From Parcubacteria group bacterium GW2011_GWA2_47_26 (GTDB lineage: Bacteria; Patescibacteriota; Patescibacteriia; GWA2-47-26): 35,450 nucleotides of DNA. Position 1 is the first letter of the stretch. Every line of letters begins with the position of its first letter. The stretch is from positions 1 through 35,450 of the forward strand of contig LCOG01000006.1 of NCBI GenBank assembly GCA_001001705.1, in the 5' to 3' direction. Shown in pieces: positions 25,170 to 34,836 of this stretch. A program made the position numbers and the translations under genes. The notes under the pieces were generated by a model. It made no database searches. It was given only the letters and a program-made list of their open reading frames with translations, and was not told the origin of the DNA.

Positions 25170-25319
25170 TCATAAGAAAGGCTGCTGTTTTTAATCTCTC
25201 AAATTACATGCTTGTAGACCTCTTACTTTCTGCGCTCTCAAGGCAATGCAGGTTTTCTATATATATCTCCTTATAGATCTTCTGCATCACCAATGATAGA
25301 CACTCCACTATAATCTATA

Positions 25320-25667
25320 CTACATTTTTATTTCCACGTCAACCCCCGCGGGCAAATTCAGACTGGTTAGCGAATCAACGGTTCTGGATGTCGGATTCAG
25401 AATATCCAAAAGCCGCTTGTGCACCCGCATCTCATATTGCTCGCGCGAATCTTTATGTACGAACGAGGAACGATTGACCGTGTACTTGCGCTTCTCGGTC
25501 GGGAGTGGCACTGGGCCGCGCACTTGGGCGCCGGTACGCACTGCAGTATCAATGATTGTCCGCGCGGCCTGATCAATAATCTTGTGGTCGTAAGCGCGAA
25601 TTTTAATACGGATCCGTTGATGGATCTCCTCGTTTTTTTCTTTAACTTTTTGATGTGCGTCAGTCAT
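25320..25667 (-). CDS. rpsJ: Ribosomal protein S10
   Basis: [69 protein letters not shown]; start at MTDAHQK, ORF extension to 25769 is repeat-derived. Confidence 0.96.
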   Translation of the reverse strand: MTDAHQKVKEKNEEIHQRIRIKIRAYDHKIIDQAARTIIDTAVRTGAQVRGPVPLPTEKRKYTVNRSSFVHKDSREQYEMRVHKRLLDILNPTSRTVDSLTSLNLPAGVDVEIKM

Positions 25668-25685
25668 GAAAGAACGGTTTTTAAT

Positions 25686-25779
25686 TCTGTCATTCCTAGG
25701 AGTAAAACGACGAGGAATCCCGTTCTTAGACGAAGGGGATCCTTCGGGCTTCGCCCTCAAGATGACCACTTTGTGGTCA
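25686..25779. repeat. REP-like element, copy 2 (EF-Tu-S10 junction)
   Basis: TCTGTCATTCC...CGAGGAATCCCGTTCTT...AGGGGATCCTTCGGGCTTCGCCCTCAAGATGACCACTTTGTGGTCA; carries the EF-Tu TGA stop. Confidence 0.85.
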
Positions 25780-26970
25780 CTTTATTATCTTAGTTACAAC
25801 GCCGGCACCAACAGTTTTTCCGCCTTCACGAATGGCAAAACGCTGTTTCTCTTCAAGAGCAACTGGAACAATCAGCTTGATCTTCAGGTTAATTGTATCG
25901 CCGGGCATAACCATTTCCACGCCCGCGGGCAAGTCGGTCACTTCGCCAGTCACATCAGTAGTACGGATATAGAATTGGGGCTTATACCCTTTGAAAAATG
26001 GCTTGTGCCGGCCGCCTTCTTCTTTAGCCAGACAATAAACTTCGCCCTCAAATTCGGTGTGCGGCGTAACAGAGGCCGGCCTGGCCAAAACCATGCCGCG
26101 CTCAACTTCCTCTTTTTTAATGCCGCGCAAAAGCACGCCGGCATTGTCGCCGGCACGACCTTCATCTAACTGTTTATTAAACATCTCGATCCCGGTTACC
26201 ACGGTCTTGCGCGTTTCCCGCATCCCCACAAGTTCGACTTCCTCATTGAGCTTTACTAGGCCGCGCTCTATACGACCGGTTACGACGGTGCCGCGGCCTT
26301 CAATTGAAAAGACGTCTTCAATTGGCATGAGGAATGGTTTTTCCACATCGCGCACCGGTTCAGGGATATATTCATCCAAAGTTTTCATGAGTTCAAGAAT
26401 AGGCTTGGCCGCTTCTTCGTCCTTGGGATTTTGGAGGGCTTTAAGAGCGGAGCCTCGAATAATGGGGGTGGTGTCGCCCGGAAATTCATATTTCTTCAGC
26501 AAGTCGCGGATTTCTTCCTCGACCAAGTCAATTAGTTCCTTATCTTCAACCTGGTCTACTTTATTCAAAAAGACCACAATAAAGGGAACGCCAACCTGAC
26601 GGGCAAGCAGAATGTGCTCGCGAGTTTGCGGCATGGGACCGTCCGCGGCGGAAACGACTAAAATTGCGCCGTCCATCTGGGCTGCGCCGGTAATCATGTT
26701 TTTTACATAATCAGCGTGTCCGGGACAGTCCACGTGCGCGTAGTGGCGCTTTTCCGATTCGTACTCAACGTGGGCAGTCGCGATAGTAATGCCGCGGGCT
26801 TTTTCTTCAGGCGCGGCGTCAATTTGATCCACGCTCTTGTCCTGGGCGCGAAAACCGTGATTGCGCAAGACCGTTAAAATTGATGCAGTCAGCGTAGTTT
26901 TGCCGTGGTCGACGTGACCAATGGTTCCGACGTTAATATGTGGTTTAGTTCGCTCAAATTTTTCTGCCAT
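25777..26970 (-). CDS. tuf: Elongation factor Tu
   Basis: [69 protein letters not shown]. Confidence 0.99.
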   Translation of the reverse strand: MAEKFERTKPHINVGTIGHVDHGKTTLTASILTVLRNHGFRAQDKSVDQIDAAPEEKARGITIATAHVEYESEKRHYAHVDCPGHADYVKNMITGAAQMDGAILVVSAADGPMPQTREHILLARQVGVPFIVVFLNKVDQVEDKELIDLVEEEIRDLLKKYEFPGDTTPIIRGSALKALQNPKDEEAAKPILELMKTLDEYIPEPVRDVEKPFLMPIEDVFSIEGRGTVVTGRIERGLVKLNEEVELVGMRETRKTVVTGIEMFNKQLDEGRAGDNAGVLLRGIKKEEVERGMVLARPASVTPHTEFEGEVYCLAKEEGGRHKPFFKGYKPQFYIRTTDVTGEVTDLPAGVEMVMPGDTINLKIKLIVPVALEEKQRFAIREGGKTVGAGVVTKIIK

Positions 26971-26978
26971 ACTCTTGG

Positions 26979-26998
26979 ATATTTAAACATTTAAATAT
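26979..26998. repeat. AT-rich perfect palindrome 8 nt upstream of tuf start
   Basis: ATATTTAAA-CA-TTTAAATAT. Confidence 0.7.
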
Positions 26999-27007
26999 TT
27001 AAATTTA

Positions 27008-27319
27008 TCACTCCGCGGGCTCCATGTAGTAGCGATCCTCTTCTTCGGTTTCGGCTTCAGATTCCCATTCTGCAGGGTCGTTTTTTGTCGCTCCCTGCCA
27101 TAAAGCCACATCCGGATCAATACTACCAGCACTTGGGGCGGCCGTCAATGGCTCGCTGGCCCTTGCGCGTACTGGTTCCGAAACCTTGTTAAGCAGCTCT
27201 TCATACTCGGTCAGACGCATCAAGGTAAAAGGAGCGCCTGATTTCGGATCTACAACAATAACCCGATCCCCGGTTTTCTCAATAATTCCTAGGATTTTAG
27301 CAAAAGTTTCGGGAGTCAT
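27008..27319 (-). CDS. Small acidic hypothetical protein between EF-G and EF-Tu
   Basis: 103 aa, RVIVVDPKSGAPFTLMRLTEYEELL with acidic C-terminus; same strand and operon spacing. Confidence 0.7.
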   Translation of the reverse strand: MTPETFAKILGIIEKTGDRVIVVDPKSGAPFTLMRLTEYEELLNKVSEPVRARASEPLTAAPSAGSIDPDVALWQGATKNDPAEWESEAETEEEDRYYMEPAE

Positions 27320-27440
27320 AGCTACTAAACTAGATTTATACGGGCGAGGAGTGTTTCTAAAATACCATAACCCATAAAAAATGGCAATATCTAGGCGGGG
27401 TCACGTTTTATGCCCTTATCCCCAATATATCCACCCTCAA

Positions 27441-29528
27441 TCATTTACCGCCGCCTGTCTTGCTTTCTATGATTTTTTGCGCAACATTAGCGGGGACTTC
27501 GGCATAATGGGAAAATTCCATAGTGTAGGAACCGCGACCTTGGGTCATAGAACGCAAGGATGTGGCGTAGCCAAACATTTCTGCGAGCGGTACATCAGCA
27601 TCCACCACTTTGACATTTGCGCGGTCGCGCATTTCTTTGATAACCCCGCGCTTGGAATTCAAGTCGCCGATCACGGTACCCATAAAATTTTCCGGGGTTA
27701 AAACCTCGATTTTCATAATCGGCTCCAGTAAAACTGGCGAAGCCCGCTTAACTCCGGCCTGTAGCGCCATGGATCCAGCGATCTTAAAGGCGATCTCGGA
27801 GGAATCTACATCGTGATAGCTGCCGTCATAAACTGTCACCTGTAAATCAATAACCGGGTATCCAGCCACCACGCCTTTATCAATAGCCTCGCGCACGCCT
27901 TTTTGAATCGCCGGAATAAATTCTCTGGGAATAGCTCCGCCTTTCACCTCATCAATAAACTCATACCCGCTTCCGCGCTCTTTGGGCTCGACACGCAGCC
28001 AGCAATGCCCATACTGCCCGTGCCCTCCAGTCTGACGGATGTATTTGCCCTCCGCCTGCGCCACGGCGCGGATGGTTTCTTTGTAGGCCACTTGCGGCCG
28101 ACCAACATTAGCCTCTACCTTGAACTCCCGTTTCATGCGATCCACAATAATTTCCAAATGCAACTCGCCCATGCCGGATATAATGGTCTGGAACGTTTCT
28201 TCGTCGGTATGCACGCGAAAGGTCGGGTCTTCTTCTATGAGTTTGGCTAGCGCAATACCCATTTTTTCTTGATCAGCTTTGGTTTTAGGTTCAATCGCTT
28301 GCGAGATCACTGGTTCAGGAAACGTAATTGTCTCCAAAACAATCGGGTGATCAGGATCGCAAAGGGTATGCCCGGTAAAAGTATTCTTAAAGCCTACAGC
28401 AGCGGCAATCTCTCCGGCATAGACCTCGGTTACGTCTTCTCTATGATTGGCGTGCATACGCACAATGCGGCCAATACGTTCTCTGTCGCCGGTAGTGGAA
28501 TTCAAAACATAGGAACCGGCAGCGAGTTTTCCGGAATAGATGCGGAAATAGCAGAGTTTGCCAATAAAAGGATCAGCCGCTACTTTAAAGGCCAGAGCGG
28601 AAAAATATTCATCATCAGCAACTCGGCGCTCAATATTTTTTTCCGGATCTTTGGGGTCTATACCTTTAGGCGGAGGAATATCCAGGGGTGAAGGCAGATA
28701 ATCAACAACGGCGTCAAGCATGAACTGCACACCTTTGTTTTTAAGGGCGCTGCCGCAAAGCACGGGCACAATATTGAAATTTGTGACAGCCTTGCGCAGG
28801 ACGCGCTTCAAGTCCGCAACTGGAATATCTTGACCGGCAACATAACGATCCAGCAATTCCTCGTCGTTTTCAGCAATGGCCTCAACGAGCTTAGCGCGAT
28901 ATTCTTCAGCTTTGTTTTTCAGATCCGCGGGTATTTCGGTTTCTTCAATTTCCTTGCCTAAATCGTCTTTGTAAAGAAAAGCTTTGCGTTCCAGTAAATC
29001 AATAATGCCCTTAAAATTTTCTTCAGCGCCGATGGGGAGCTGTAAAGGATAGGCTTTGGTCGTAAGCCGGGCATGGATAGAATGCAGGTCAGCAAAAAAA
29101 TCCGCGCCCATCCTATCCATTTTATTAATAAAACAAATGCGCGGAACTTTGTACTCGTCAGCGTAATGCCAATTGGTTTCGGACTGCGGCTCAACCCCGG
29201 CAACCCCGTCAAAGATGACAACCGCGCCATCAAGCACGCGCAAAGAGCGTTTTACCTCAATGGTAAAATCAATGTGTCCGGGGGTATCAATAATGTTGAT
29301 GCGACTATCTTTCCAAAAACAAGTCGTTGCCGCGGCGGTAATGGTAATACCGCGCTCGCGTTCTTGCTCCATCCAATCCATGGTGGCCTCACCCTCATGC
29401 ACCTCGCCAATCTTGTGTTTTTTGCCGGTATAAAAAAGAATCCGCTCGGTTACGGTGGTTTTTCCGGCGTCGATATGAGCGATAATGCCTATATTACGGG
29501 TTTTTTCTAATAAATATTCTCGGGGCAT
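27441..29528 (-). CDS. fusA: Elongation factor G
   Basis: [64 protein letters not shown], domain [10 protein letters not shown]. Confidence 0.99.
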   Translation of the reverse strand: MPREYLLEKTRNIGIIAHIDAGKTTVTERILFYTGKKHKIGEVHEGEATMDWMEQERERGITITAAATTCFWKDSRINIIDTPGHIDFTIEVKRSLRVLDGAVVIFDGVAGVEPQSETNWHYADEYKVPRICFINKMDRMGADFFADLHSIHARLTTKAYPLQLPIGAEENFKGIIDLLERKAFLYKDDLGKEIEETEIPADLKNKAEEYRAKLVEAIAENDEELLDRYVAGQDIPVADLKRVLRKAVTNFNIVPVLCGSALKNKGVQFMLDAVVDYLPSPLDIPPPKGIDPKDPEKNIERRVADDEYFSALAFKVAADPFIGKLCYFRIYSGKLAAGSYVLNSTTGDRERIGRIVRMHANHREDVTEVYAGEIAAAVGFKNTFTGHTLCDPDHPIVLETITFPEPVISQAIEPKTKADQEKMGIALAKLIEEDPTFRVHTDEETFQTIISGMGELHLEIIVDRMKREFKVEANVGRPQVAYKETIRAVAQAEGKYIRQTGGHGQYGHCWLRVEPKERGSGYEFIDEVKGGAIPREFIPAIQKGVREAIDKGVVAGYPVIDLQVTVYDGSYHDVDSSEIAFKIAGSMALQAGVKRASPVLLEPIMKIEVLTPENFMGTVIGDLNSKRGVIKEMRDRANVKVVDADVPLAEMFGYATSLRSMTQGRGSYTMEFSHYAEVPANVAQKIIESKTGGGK

Positions 29529-29536
29529 TTTTTTAT

Positions 29537-30004
29537 CTAGCGTGCAAAGTGCGCAAAGGCTTTGTTAGCTTCAGCCATTTTTTGCACATCTTGTTTCTTT
29601 TTAATCGCCGCGCCTTCTCCTTTTGCCGCATTCATTAATTCTTCCGCAAGCTTATTGGCCATGGGAGCGCCTTTGCGCCCGCGAGCCGCTCCTAAAATCC
29701 ATTGGGCCGCCAAAAAGAAACGCCGCTCGGTCCGGACCGGAAATGGGATTTGATAATTGGCGCCACCAACTCGGCGTGAACGCACTTCCAGCATTGGGCC
29801 GACATTTTTCATTGCCTCATCAAAGATTTCCACGGGGTTTTGTTTGGAAACGTCAGCAATGCGTCCGAAAGCGTCGTGGAGAATGCGCGTAGCTGTTGAT
29901 TTCTTTCCTCGCTCCATGAGGTAATTAATAAACTTGGCAACATCAGTACTGCCGTATTTCAAATCCGGAGCGATAATTCTTTTTGGCGCTTTTTTATGAC
30001 GCAT
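29537..30004 (-). CDS. rpsG: Ribosomal protein S7
   Basis: [38 protein letters not shown]...[17 protein letters not shown]. Confidence 0.98.
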   Translation of the reverse strand: MRHKKAPKRIIAPDLKYGSTDVAKFINYLMERGKKSTATRILHDAFGRIADVSKQNPVEIFDEAMKNVGPMLEVRSRRVGGANYQIPFPVRTERRFFLAAQWILGAARGRKGAPMANKLAEELMNAAKGEGAAIKKKQDVQKMAEANKAFAHFAR

Positions 30005-30018
30005 AATATTTTACGAAA

Positions 30019-30435
30019 TTATTTCGGCATCTTTACTCCGTACAAACTTCGGCTGCGATGACGCCCTTCAACACCGGTCGTATCATAAACCCCGCGCACA
30101 ATATGGTAGCGCACGCCTGGCAAATCTTTAACACGACCGCCGCGGATTAAAACGATAGAGTGTTCTTGAAGATTGTGACCAACGCCGGGGATATACGCGG
30201 TGACTTCTTTGCCATTACTCAATCGAACTCTGGCAATCTTGCGCAGAGCCGAGTTCGGTTTCTTAGGCGTCATGGTCGTTACTTTAACACAGACCCCGCG
30301 TTTAAACGGACTGCCTGCAGCCAGCACGGTTTCGCGCCGCTTCAGGGTATCCAAAACCGATTGCAAAGCCGGAGCTTTGCTTTTGGTGGTCTGGGGTCGT
30401 CTTGGATTTTTAATCAGTTGGTGAATTGTTGGCAT
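30019..30435 (-). CDS. rpsL: Ribosomal protein S12
   Basis: [12 protein letters not shown]...[71 protein letters not shown]. Confidence 0.99.
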   Translation of the reverse strand: MPTIHQLIKNPRRPQTTKSKAPALQSVLDTLKRRETVLAAGSPFKRGVCVKVTTMTPKKPNSALRKIARVRLSNGKEVTAYIPGVGHNLQEHSIVLIRGGRVKDLPGVRYHIVRGVYDTTGVEGRHRSRSLYGVKMPK

Positions 30436-30461
30436 AACTTAATATAAACGGAATTGAACTT

Positions 30462-30490
30462 ATACTACACGATCCCCTAAAATCCGTCAA
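30462..30490 (-). promoter_or_regulatory. Putative sigma70 promoter of the str/ribosomal operon
   Basis: TTGACG - 17 nt - TAGTAT on minus strand, ~27 nt upstream of rpsL start. Confidence 0.6.
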
Positions 30491-30561
30491 GAAAAGGATC
30501 GTTGCCCAAGACGGGAACGACCCCCAATATACACCGAAGTAAACACCATCTATAAGTAAGC

Positions 30562-30960
30562 TTATCTAGCCGCTTTCTCTATCATCACATACACTTTCTG
30601 CAACAACTCGGTATATCTTCCTGCAATTGCTTTGTACAACTCATCCGCCACGGTCTCTTTGTGGGTATGGATTATCTCGTTGCGATCATCGGTCATTTCC
30701 ATGAGAGCAACGGCGTCATCATCGGAAATTGTCACATTGTTGCGAAGTTCGCGAAAACAATCTTTGGGTGAAGCAGCATCAACTCCGAATTTTTCTTGGA
30801 GCAGAACTTTCGCGGTCTTCCAAACCAACTCAAAGGTATACTCAAAACGTTTAATTATCGAATCGCGCACGACTTTGTTGTACTCCAAACTCAAGGCCTC
30901 TTGAAGAGTGGTTAGGGTCTTTTTAAATTCTTGAATTTTAAGTATTAGCGTTTGATCCAT
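30562..30960 (-). CDS. HEPN-type nucleotidyltransferase substrate-binding protein (HI0074-like)
   Basis: FKKTLTTLQEALSLEYNKVVRDSIIKRFEYTFELVWKTAKVLLQE...MTDDRNEIIHTHKE (HEPN Rx4-6H-like). Confidence 0.88.
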   Translation of the reverse strand: MDQTLILKIQEFKKTLTTLQEALSLEYNKVVRDSIIKRFEYTFELVWKTAKVLLQEKFGVDAASPKDCFRELRNNVTISDDDAVALMEMTDDRNEIIHTHKETVADELYKAIAGRYTELLQKVYVMIEKAAR

Positions 30961-31232
30961 ATGATGGGCTGCTTAAATACATTTTGCTTAAAGACCGCGC
31001 TCACCTGATTAAAATCAACAACATCCACTTTGTATGGCAAGACGGACTCTTCAAAAATTGATTGCAAGCGCCGGACATCCGGTTTGGATACTTTGCCAAC
31101 GAGTCCGAGGCCACAATCATGAAAGCGTTCTTGCCGAGTGGCAGAGCCAAACAAAAACACTTTTACTTTTTTCTTGCCTAAAACTTGCTCAACGACTTTC
31201 TTAATCTGTTGTATGTATTCGTCCTTGATCAT
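30945..31232 (-). CDS. MNT-type minimal nucleotidyltransferase (HEPN partner) with altered Asp motif
   Basis: VKVFLFGSATRQERFHDCGLGLVGK...YKVDVVDF; overlaps the HEPN gene by 16 nt. Confidence 0.82.
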   Translation of the reverse strand: MIKDEYIQQIKKVVEQVLGKKKVKVFLFGSATRQERFHDCGLGLVGKVSKPDVRRLQSIFEESVLPYKVDVVDFNQVSAVFKQNVFKQPIIWIKR

Positions 31233-31381
31233 GCTTTATTTTAATATTGCCTGCCCATCTTTTATAACTACCCAATTACCTCATTTATCGTATCACCTTA
31301 TTTATCTTTGGACAAACGACCAATTAGGCTTGGCTCTAAAGTCTAATCATGTTATACTTCATTAATTGAAAAATCTCGCAT

Positions 31382-32098
31382 ATGAATAGCGTAAAGAAAA
31401 ACCTATTAACTTGGCTCGGCCTGACCACCGTTGGCTTTTTTGTCTTTGGTCTAATTCCAGTTTTATTTTTTTTAGATGGTGGGTCCAATAAACTGCTTTT
31501 GTTTATTTCAAGGCTGGTGTTTTTAGGCAAGCTATCTGGTTTACTAATTTTTATATACATCGTCTTGTCGTTTGCGCTCTTTTTGGTTATTGTGTTATTC
31601 AAAAAAATTGAATATAAAAAAGTTTTACTCGGCTGGTTGGTCGTCATACTTTTAAGCTGGGGGATTCCCAATATTATTTACAGAGAAATTTATCTCAAAA
31701 GTGATCGGGTAAATTTAGGCCACAACCCGTTTAATCAAAATGAAATAATGGAACCGACTGTACATACTTTGTTTTGGCAATCGGAATTTTGGATGAGTAA
31801 GGATAAAAGAATTGCAAGACTTACAGAAGAAAGAAAAGAAAATGACCAAAAATCTAGACTCATAAAACACGTAAATGAGCCCGAGCCGTTGGATATAAGC
31901 GAGGAATTGGCTGTAGACGCTTTTGGGGAGCCGACACAGAAACGCCATGATGCGAATGGGTTTGAAGAATGGATATATTATCCATGGACAGACCACAATG
32001 ACTGGACTCTTTCAGTTTACTTTAAAAATGGGAAGCTCTGGAGCATTGGAGAAGTTTTAAGTGAAAAGGAAAGAGAGAAATTGCGTATAAAAAAGTAG
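31382..32098 (+). CDS. Hypothetical membrane protein with SmpA/BamE-like C-terminal segment
   Basis: Several hydrophobic N-terminal segments, then AVDAFGEPTQKRHDANGFEEWIYYPWTDHNDWTLSVYFKNGKLWSIG. Confidence 0.6.
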   Translation: MNSVKKNLLTWLGLTTVGFFVFGLIPVLFFLDGGSNKLLLFISRLVFLGKLSGLLIFIYIVLSFALFLVIVLFKKIEYKKVLLGWLVVILLSWGIPNIIYREIYLKSDRVNLGHNPFNQNEIMEPTVHTLFWQSEFWMSKDKRIARLTEERKENDQKSRLIKHVNEPEPLDISEELAVDAFGEPTQKRHDANGFEEWIYYPWTDHNDWTLSVYFKNGKLWSIGEVLSEKEREKLRIKK

Positions 32099-32099
32099 T

Positions 32100-32528
32100 A
32101 TGAAAACAGGATCAAAAATTTTAATAATAATTCTAGGCACAATAGCATTCGGGGTCGTGCTTGTGTCTTCATTGCCTTTGGCACAGCGGATATTTCATCT
32201 CTCCTTTTACTGCGTTCCGGAAAAAGTTTTTAAAGAAGACAGCAGAGAATGGCAAAGGAGCTGGCATAATAATAACGACGAGGAATGCAGGGGTGATGAA
32301 ATCAAAAAGCAGTTCTTAAAGTATACTTTGTTTAAAAAAGATTCACCTTTTGAGGTTGGCGATATTGTAGCTTACAAAAGAAACGGCAAGCTGTTTGGCA
32401 AAGCATTTGGCAGAATAGAAGAAGTCAGCACTCTTGATGCAGGTTGGTCTTACGAAGTATTAACAGTCGTAGATAGCCAAGTATTTACTGAAAAGGTTAT
32501 GCATGATTGGATCTTTGCGAGGGATTAG
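32100..32528 (+). CDS. Hypothetical single-TM protein, peptidase S26-like segment possible
   Basis: N-terminal TM, SPFEVGDIVAYKRNGKLFGKAFGRIEEV; 1 nt after the preceding ORF. Confidence 0.55.
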   Translation: MKTGSKILIIILGTIAFGVVLVSSLPLAQRIFHLSFYCVPEKVFKEDSREWQRSWHNNNDEECRGDEIKKQFLKYTLFKKDSPFEVGDIVAYKRNGKLFGKAFGRIEEVSTLDAGWSYEVLTVVDSQVFTEKVMHDWIFARD

Positions 32529-32649
32529 GAATTAAATTTGTTTCCGCTTCGCTGCGGCAAACATCGTCTATCTAAAAACACTCATTATTTCATTCCGACC
32601 CCAAACCAGAAATTCTAGCTTTTAGATTCTGGCTACCAGCTTCTCAATT

Positions 32650-33417
32650 ATGTCACGACATTCGCATTGGGCAAAAGTAAAACACGGCAAGGGTACGGCG
32701 GACCAAAAAAGGGGGGCGCTTTTTTCCAAACTCTCTCGCATGATTACGGTTGCGGCGCGCAGCGGCGGCGATCCATCAATGAATTTTAGACTCCGTCTAG
32801 CCATTGACCATGCTAAAGCCGCGGCCATGACCAAGGATACAATTGAACGGGCGATTGCCAAGGGCACGGGGGCGGATAAAGAGGGCTTACAAATCACGGA
32901 AGAAATTTATGAAGGATTTGGTCCGAGCGGAATCGCCTTGCTTATTGAGGTAGTTACAGACAATAAAAACCGTGCCTTTCAGGAGCTGAAGCATGCTTTT
33001 TCCAAGCATGGCGGGAGTCTTGGCAGTAGCGGCTCGGTGGCTTGGATGTTTGAACATAAAGGCGTTATTCGTCTGCCGCCCCCTCACCCCGCTTCCGGCA
33101 TTCCTATCCCCGGGGGAGAGGGCAGAGTGAGGGCGGACCAAGATTTGGAATTTAAATTGATTGATGCGGGGGCAGAGGATATTGCAAGCGAAGACGAGGG
33201 GGTTACGGTTTATACCAAGCCCGAGGAGCTTAAAGCCGTGGAGGAAAAAATCCGAGCCGCGGGCCTTATCCCTGAATATACGGGCCTGGCTTGGGTAGCA
33301 AAAGATGCCGTCAAGCCTCCAGAAGAAGCGCGCGGACAATTAGAAGCTTTGCAAGATGCGCTGGATGAGATGGAGGATGTGAGTGAATATTATACAAATG
33401 CGGCCGAAGAACATTAA
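32650..33417 (+). CDS. yebC: YebC/TACO1-family protein with an internal insertion
   Basis: MSRHSHWAKVKHGKGTADQKRGALFSKLSRMITVAARSGGDPSMNFRLRLAIDHAKAAAMTKDTIERAIAKG. Confidence 0.96.
   Translation: MSRHSHWAKVKHGKGTADQKRGALFSKLSRMITVAARSGGDPSMNFRLRLAIDHAKAAAMTKDTIERAIAKGTGADKEGLQITEEIYEGFGPSGIALLIEVVTDNKNRAFQELKHAFSKHGGSLGSSGSVAWMFEHKGVIRLPPPHPASGIPIPGGEGRVRADQDLEFKLIDAGAEDIASEDEGVTVYTKPEELKAVEEKIRAAGLIPEYTGLAWVAKDAVKPPEEARGQLEALQDALDEMEDVSEYYTNAAEEH
33074..33137. repeat. Palindromic insertion inside yebC
   Basis: CCGCCCCCTCAC...GTGAGGGCGG arms; encodes PPPHPASGIPIPGGEGRVRA between GVIRL and DQDLEFKLIDAGAEDI. Confidence 0.7.
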
Positions 33418-33419
33418 AT

Positions 33420-33911
33420 ATGCGAATTCTAGGCATTGATCCGGGGGTGGCCCGGATGGGGTATGGAATTTTGGAAAGTGATCAGGATAAAGTGCGGGCT
33501 ATTCTCTACGGCTGTTTTGAGACACCGGCTCGCATGAATCATGCAGCACGACTTGTGGCGATCCATAAAAAGCTTGTATCTCTTATTAAAAAATACAAAC
33601 CCGATCGCGTTGCTGTAGAAAAACTTTTCTTTTCCAAAAATACAAAAACCGCTCTTGCGGTTGGGGAAGCGCGCGGGGTCGTGCTTATGACTTGCGCAAA
33701 TTTAGGCGCTCCGATTATTGAACTTGCGCCTAAAGAAATTAAGTCTGCACTTACCGGCTACGGGTTGGCAAATAAAGCGCAGGTGCAAAAAATGGTTCAA
33801 CTAATTCTCAAACTAGACCATATTCCCAAACCCGACGATGCCGCTGACGCTTTGGCCATTGCCATTTGTGGACTAAGGACTACTGACTACAGCAATTGCG
33901 GTAAACCGTAG
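33420..33911 (+). CDS. ruvC: Crossover junction endodeoxyribonuclease RuvC
   Basis: MRILGIDPGVARMGYGILE, RVAVEKLFFSKNTKTALAVGEARGV, KPDDAADALAIAICG. Confidence 0.97.
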   Translation: MRILGIDPGVARMGYGILESDQDKVRAILYGCFETPARMNHAARLVAIHKKLVSLIKKYKPDRVAVEKLFFSKNTKTALAVGEARGVVLMTCANLGAPIIELAPKEIKSALTGYGLANKAQVQKMVQLILKLDHIPKPDDAADALAIAICGLRTTDYSNCGKP

Positions 33912-33919
33912 ACAAACAT

Positions 33920-34834
33920 ATGTCTCGATCAGAATTGCGCAAAGATTATATCCAAGACAAGTACGTTATTATCGCGCCGAGGCGCGGCAAACGGCCGCAG
34001 AAAATGGAAACTGGTCCGAAGACCACTATCCCCCCTTGCCGGCTATGCCCGGGGCAGATTGATAAGGAACCCTTTTTGCTGGAAGTCTGGGGCAAAAAAG
34101 AATGGCTGATCAAGGTAGTGGCCAATAAATTCCCGGCCGTCTCTTTAGATAATTCCAAAGCCTACGGCACCCAAGAGGTTGTTATTGAAACGCCAGAGCA
34201 TGGCAAACACTTGGAAGAGTTAAGCGATGATCAGGTGGCAAAACTGTTTTGGGTCTATGCCGGGCGCACCAAAACTATTTCAGAAAATAAAAAGATTGAA
34301 TATATTTTGATTTTCAAAAATTCCGGCGGACCGGCCGGGGCATCTTTACAACACGCACACTCACAGATATTTGCAACCCATTTCCTGCCGCCGAATCTTT
34401 TTGATAAATCCCAAAAAGTGCAATCGTACAAACTACGCACTGGCCGTTGTGTATATTGTGATGTTTTACAAAAAGAAAAAAGGGGGGCGAGATTTATTTG
34501 GGATGATAATAATGTTATTGCTTTTGCGCCGTACGCTTCCTTGCATAATTATGAGGTCTGGATATTGCCTAAACGCCACTTGGACAACATCACTAACTTA
34601 ACCGAGGCCGAACGTTTTTCGTGGGCCAAAATTTTACGACACGTCCTTAAAAAAATTGTGGCCCTTAATCTTCCTTACAATTTTTATTTTCATCAGGTTA
34701 TCCATGATGAGGATCAGCATCTCTATATGAAAATCACGCCGCGTGGCTCGGTCTGGGCCGGGGTAGAGATCGGATCGGGGTTAATCATCAATCCGGTTTC
34801 ACCAGAAGAAGCGGCAGAGTATTATCGAGAATGA
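33920..34834 (+). CDS. Galactose-1-phosphate uridylyltransferase-like (HIT superfamily)
   Basis: SELRKDYIQDKYVIIAPRRGKRP, CRLCPG, GGPAGASLQHAHSQIFA active-site HxHxQ. Confidence 0.9.
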   Translation: MSRSELRKDYIQDKYVIIAPRRGKRPQKMETGPKTTIPPCRLCPGQIDKEPFLLEVWGKKEWLIKVVANKFPAVSLDNSKAYGTQEVVIETPEHGKHLEELSDDQVAKLFWVYAGRTKTISENKKIEYILIFKNSGGPAGASLQHAHSQIFATHFLPPNLFDKSQKVQSYKLRTGRCVYCDVLQKEKRGARFIWDDNNVIAFAPYASLHNYEVWILPKRHLDNITNLTEAERFSWAKILRHVLKKIVALNLPYNFYFHQVIHDEDQHLYMKITPRGSVWAGVEIGSGLIINPVSPEEAAEYYRE

Positions 34835-34836
34835 TC

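Noticed and set aside
25229-25298. Small ORF on the minus strand (MQKIYKEIYIENLHCLESAESKRSTSM)
   Set aside because: Under 30 codons, no clear Shine-Dalgarno and no recognisable homology; coordinates approximate.
24836-25319. CRISPR-like array in the S10-L3 gap
   Set aside because: Repeats are inverted, not regularly spaced direct repeats; no cas genes.
14301-30435. Alternative genetic code (UGA as Gly, as in Gracilibacteria/SR1)
   Set aside because: TGA terminates L16, L2, EF-Tu and the TrmB-type gene at the expected C-termini, so the standard code applies.
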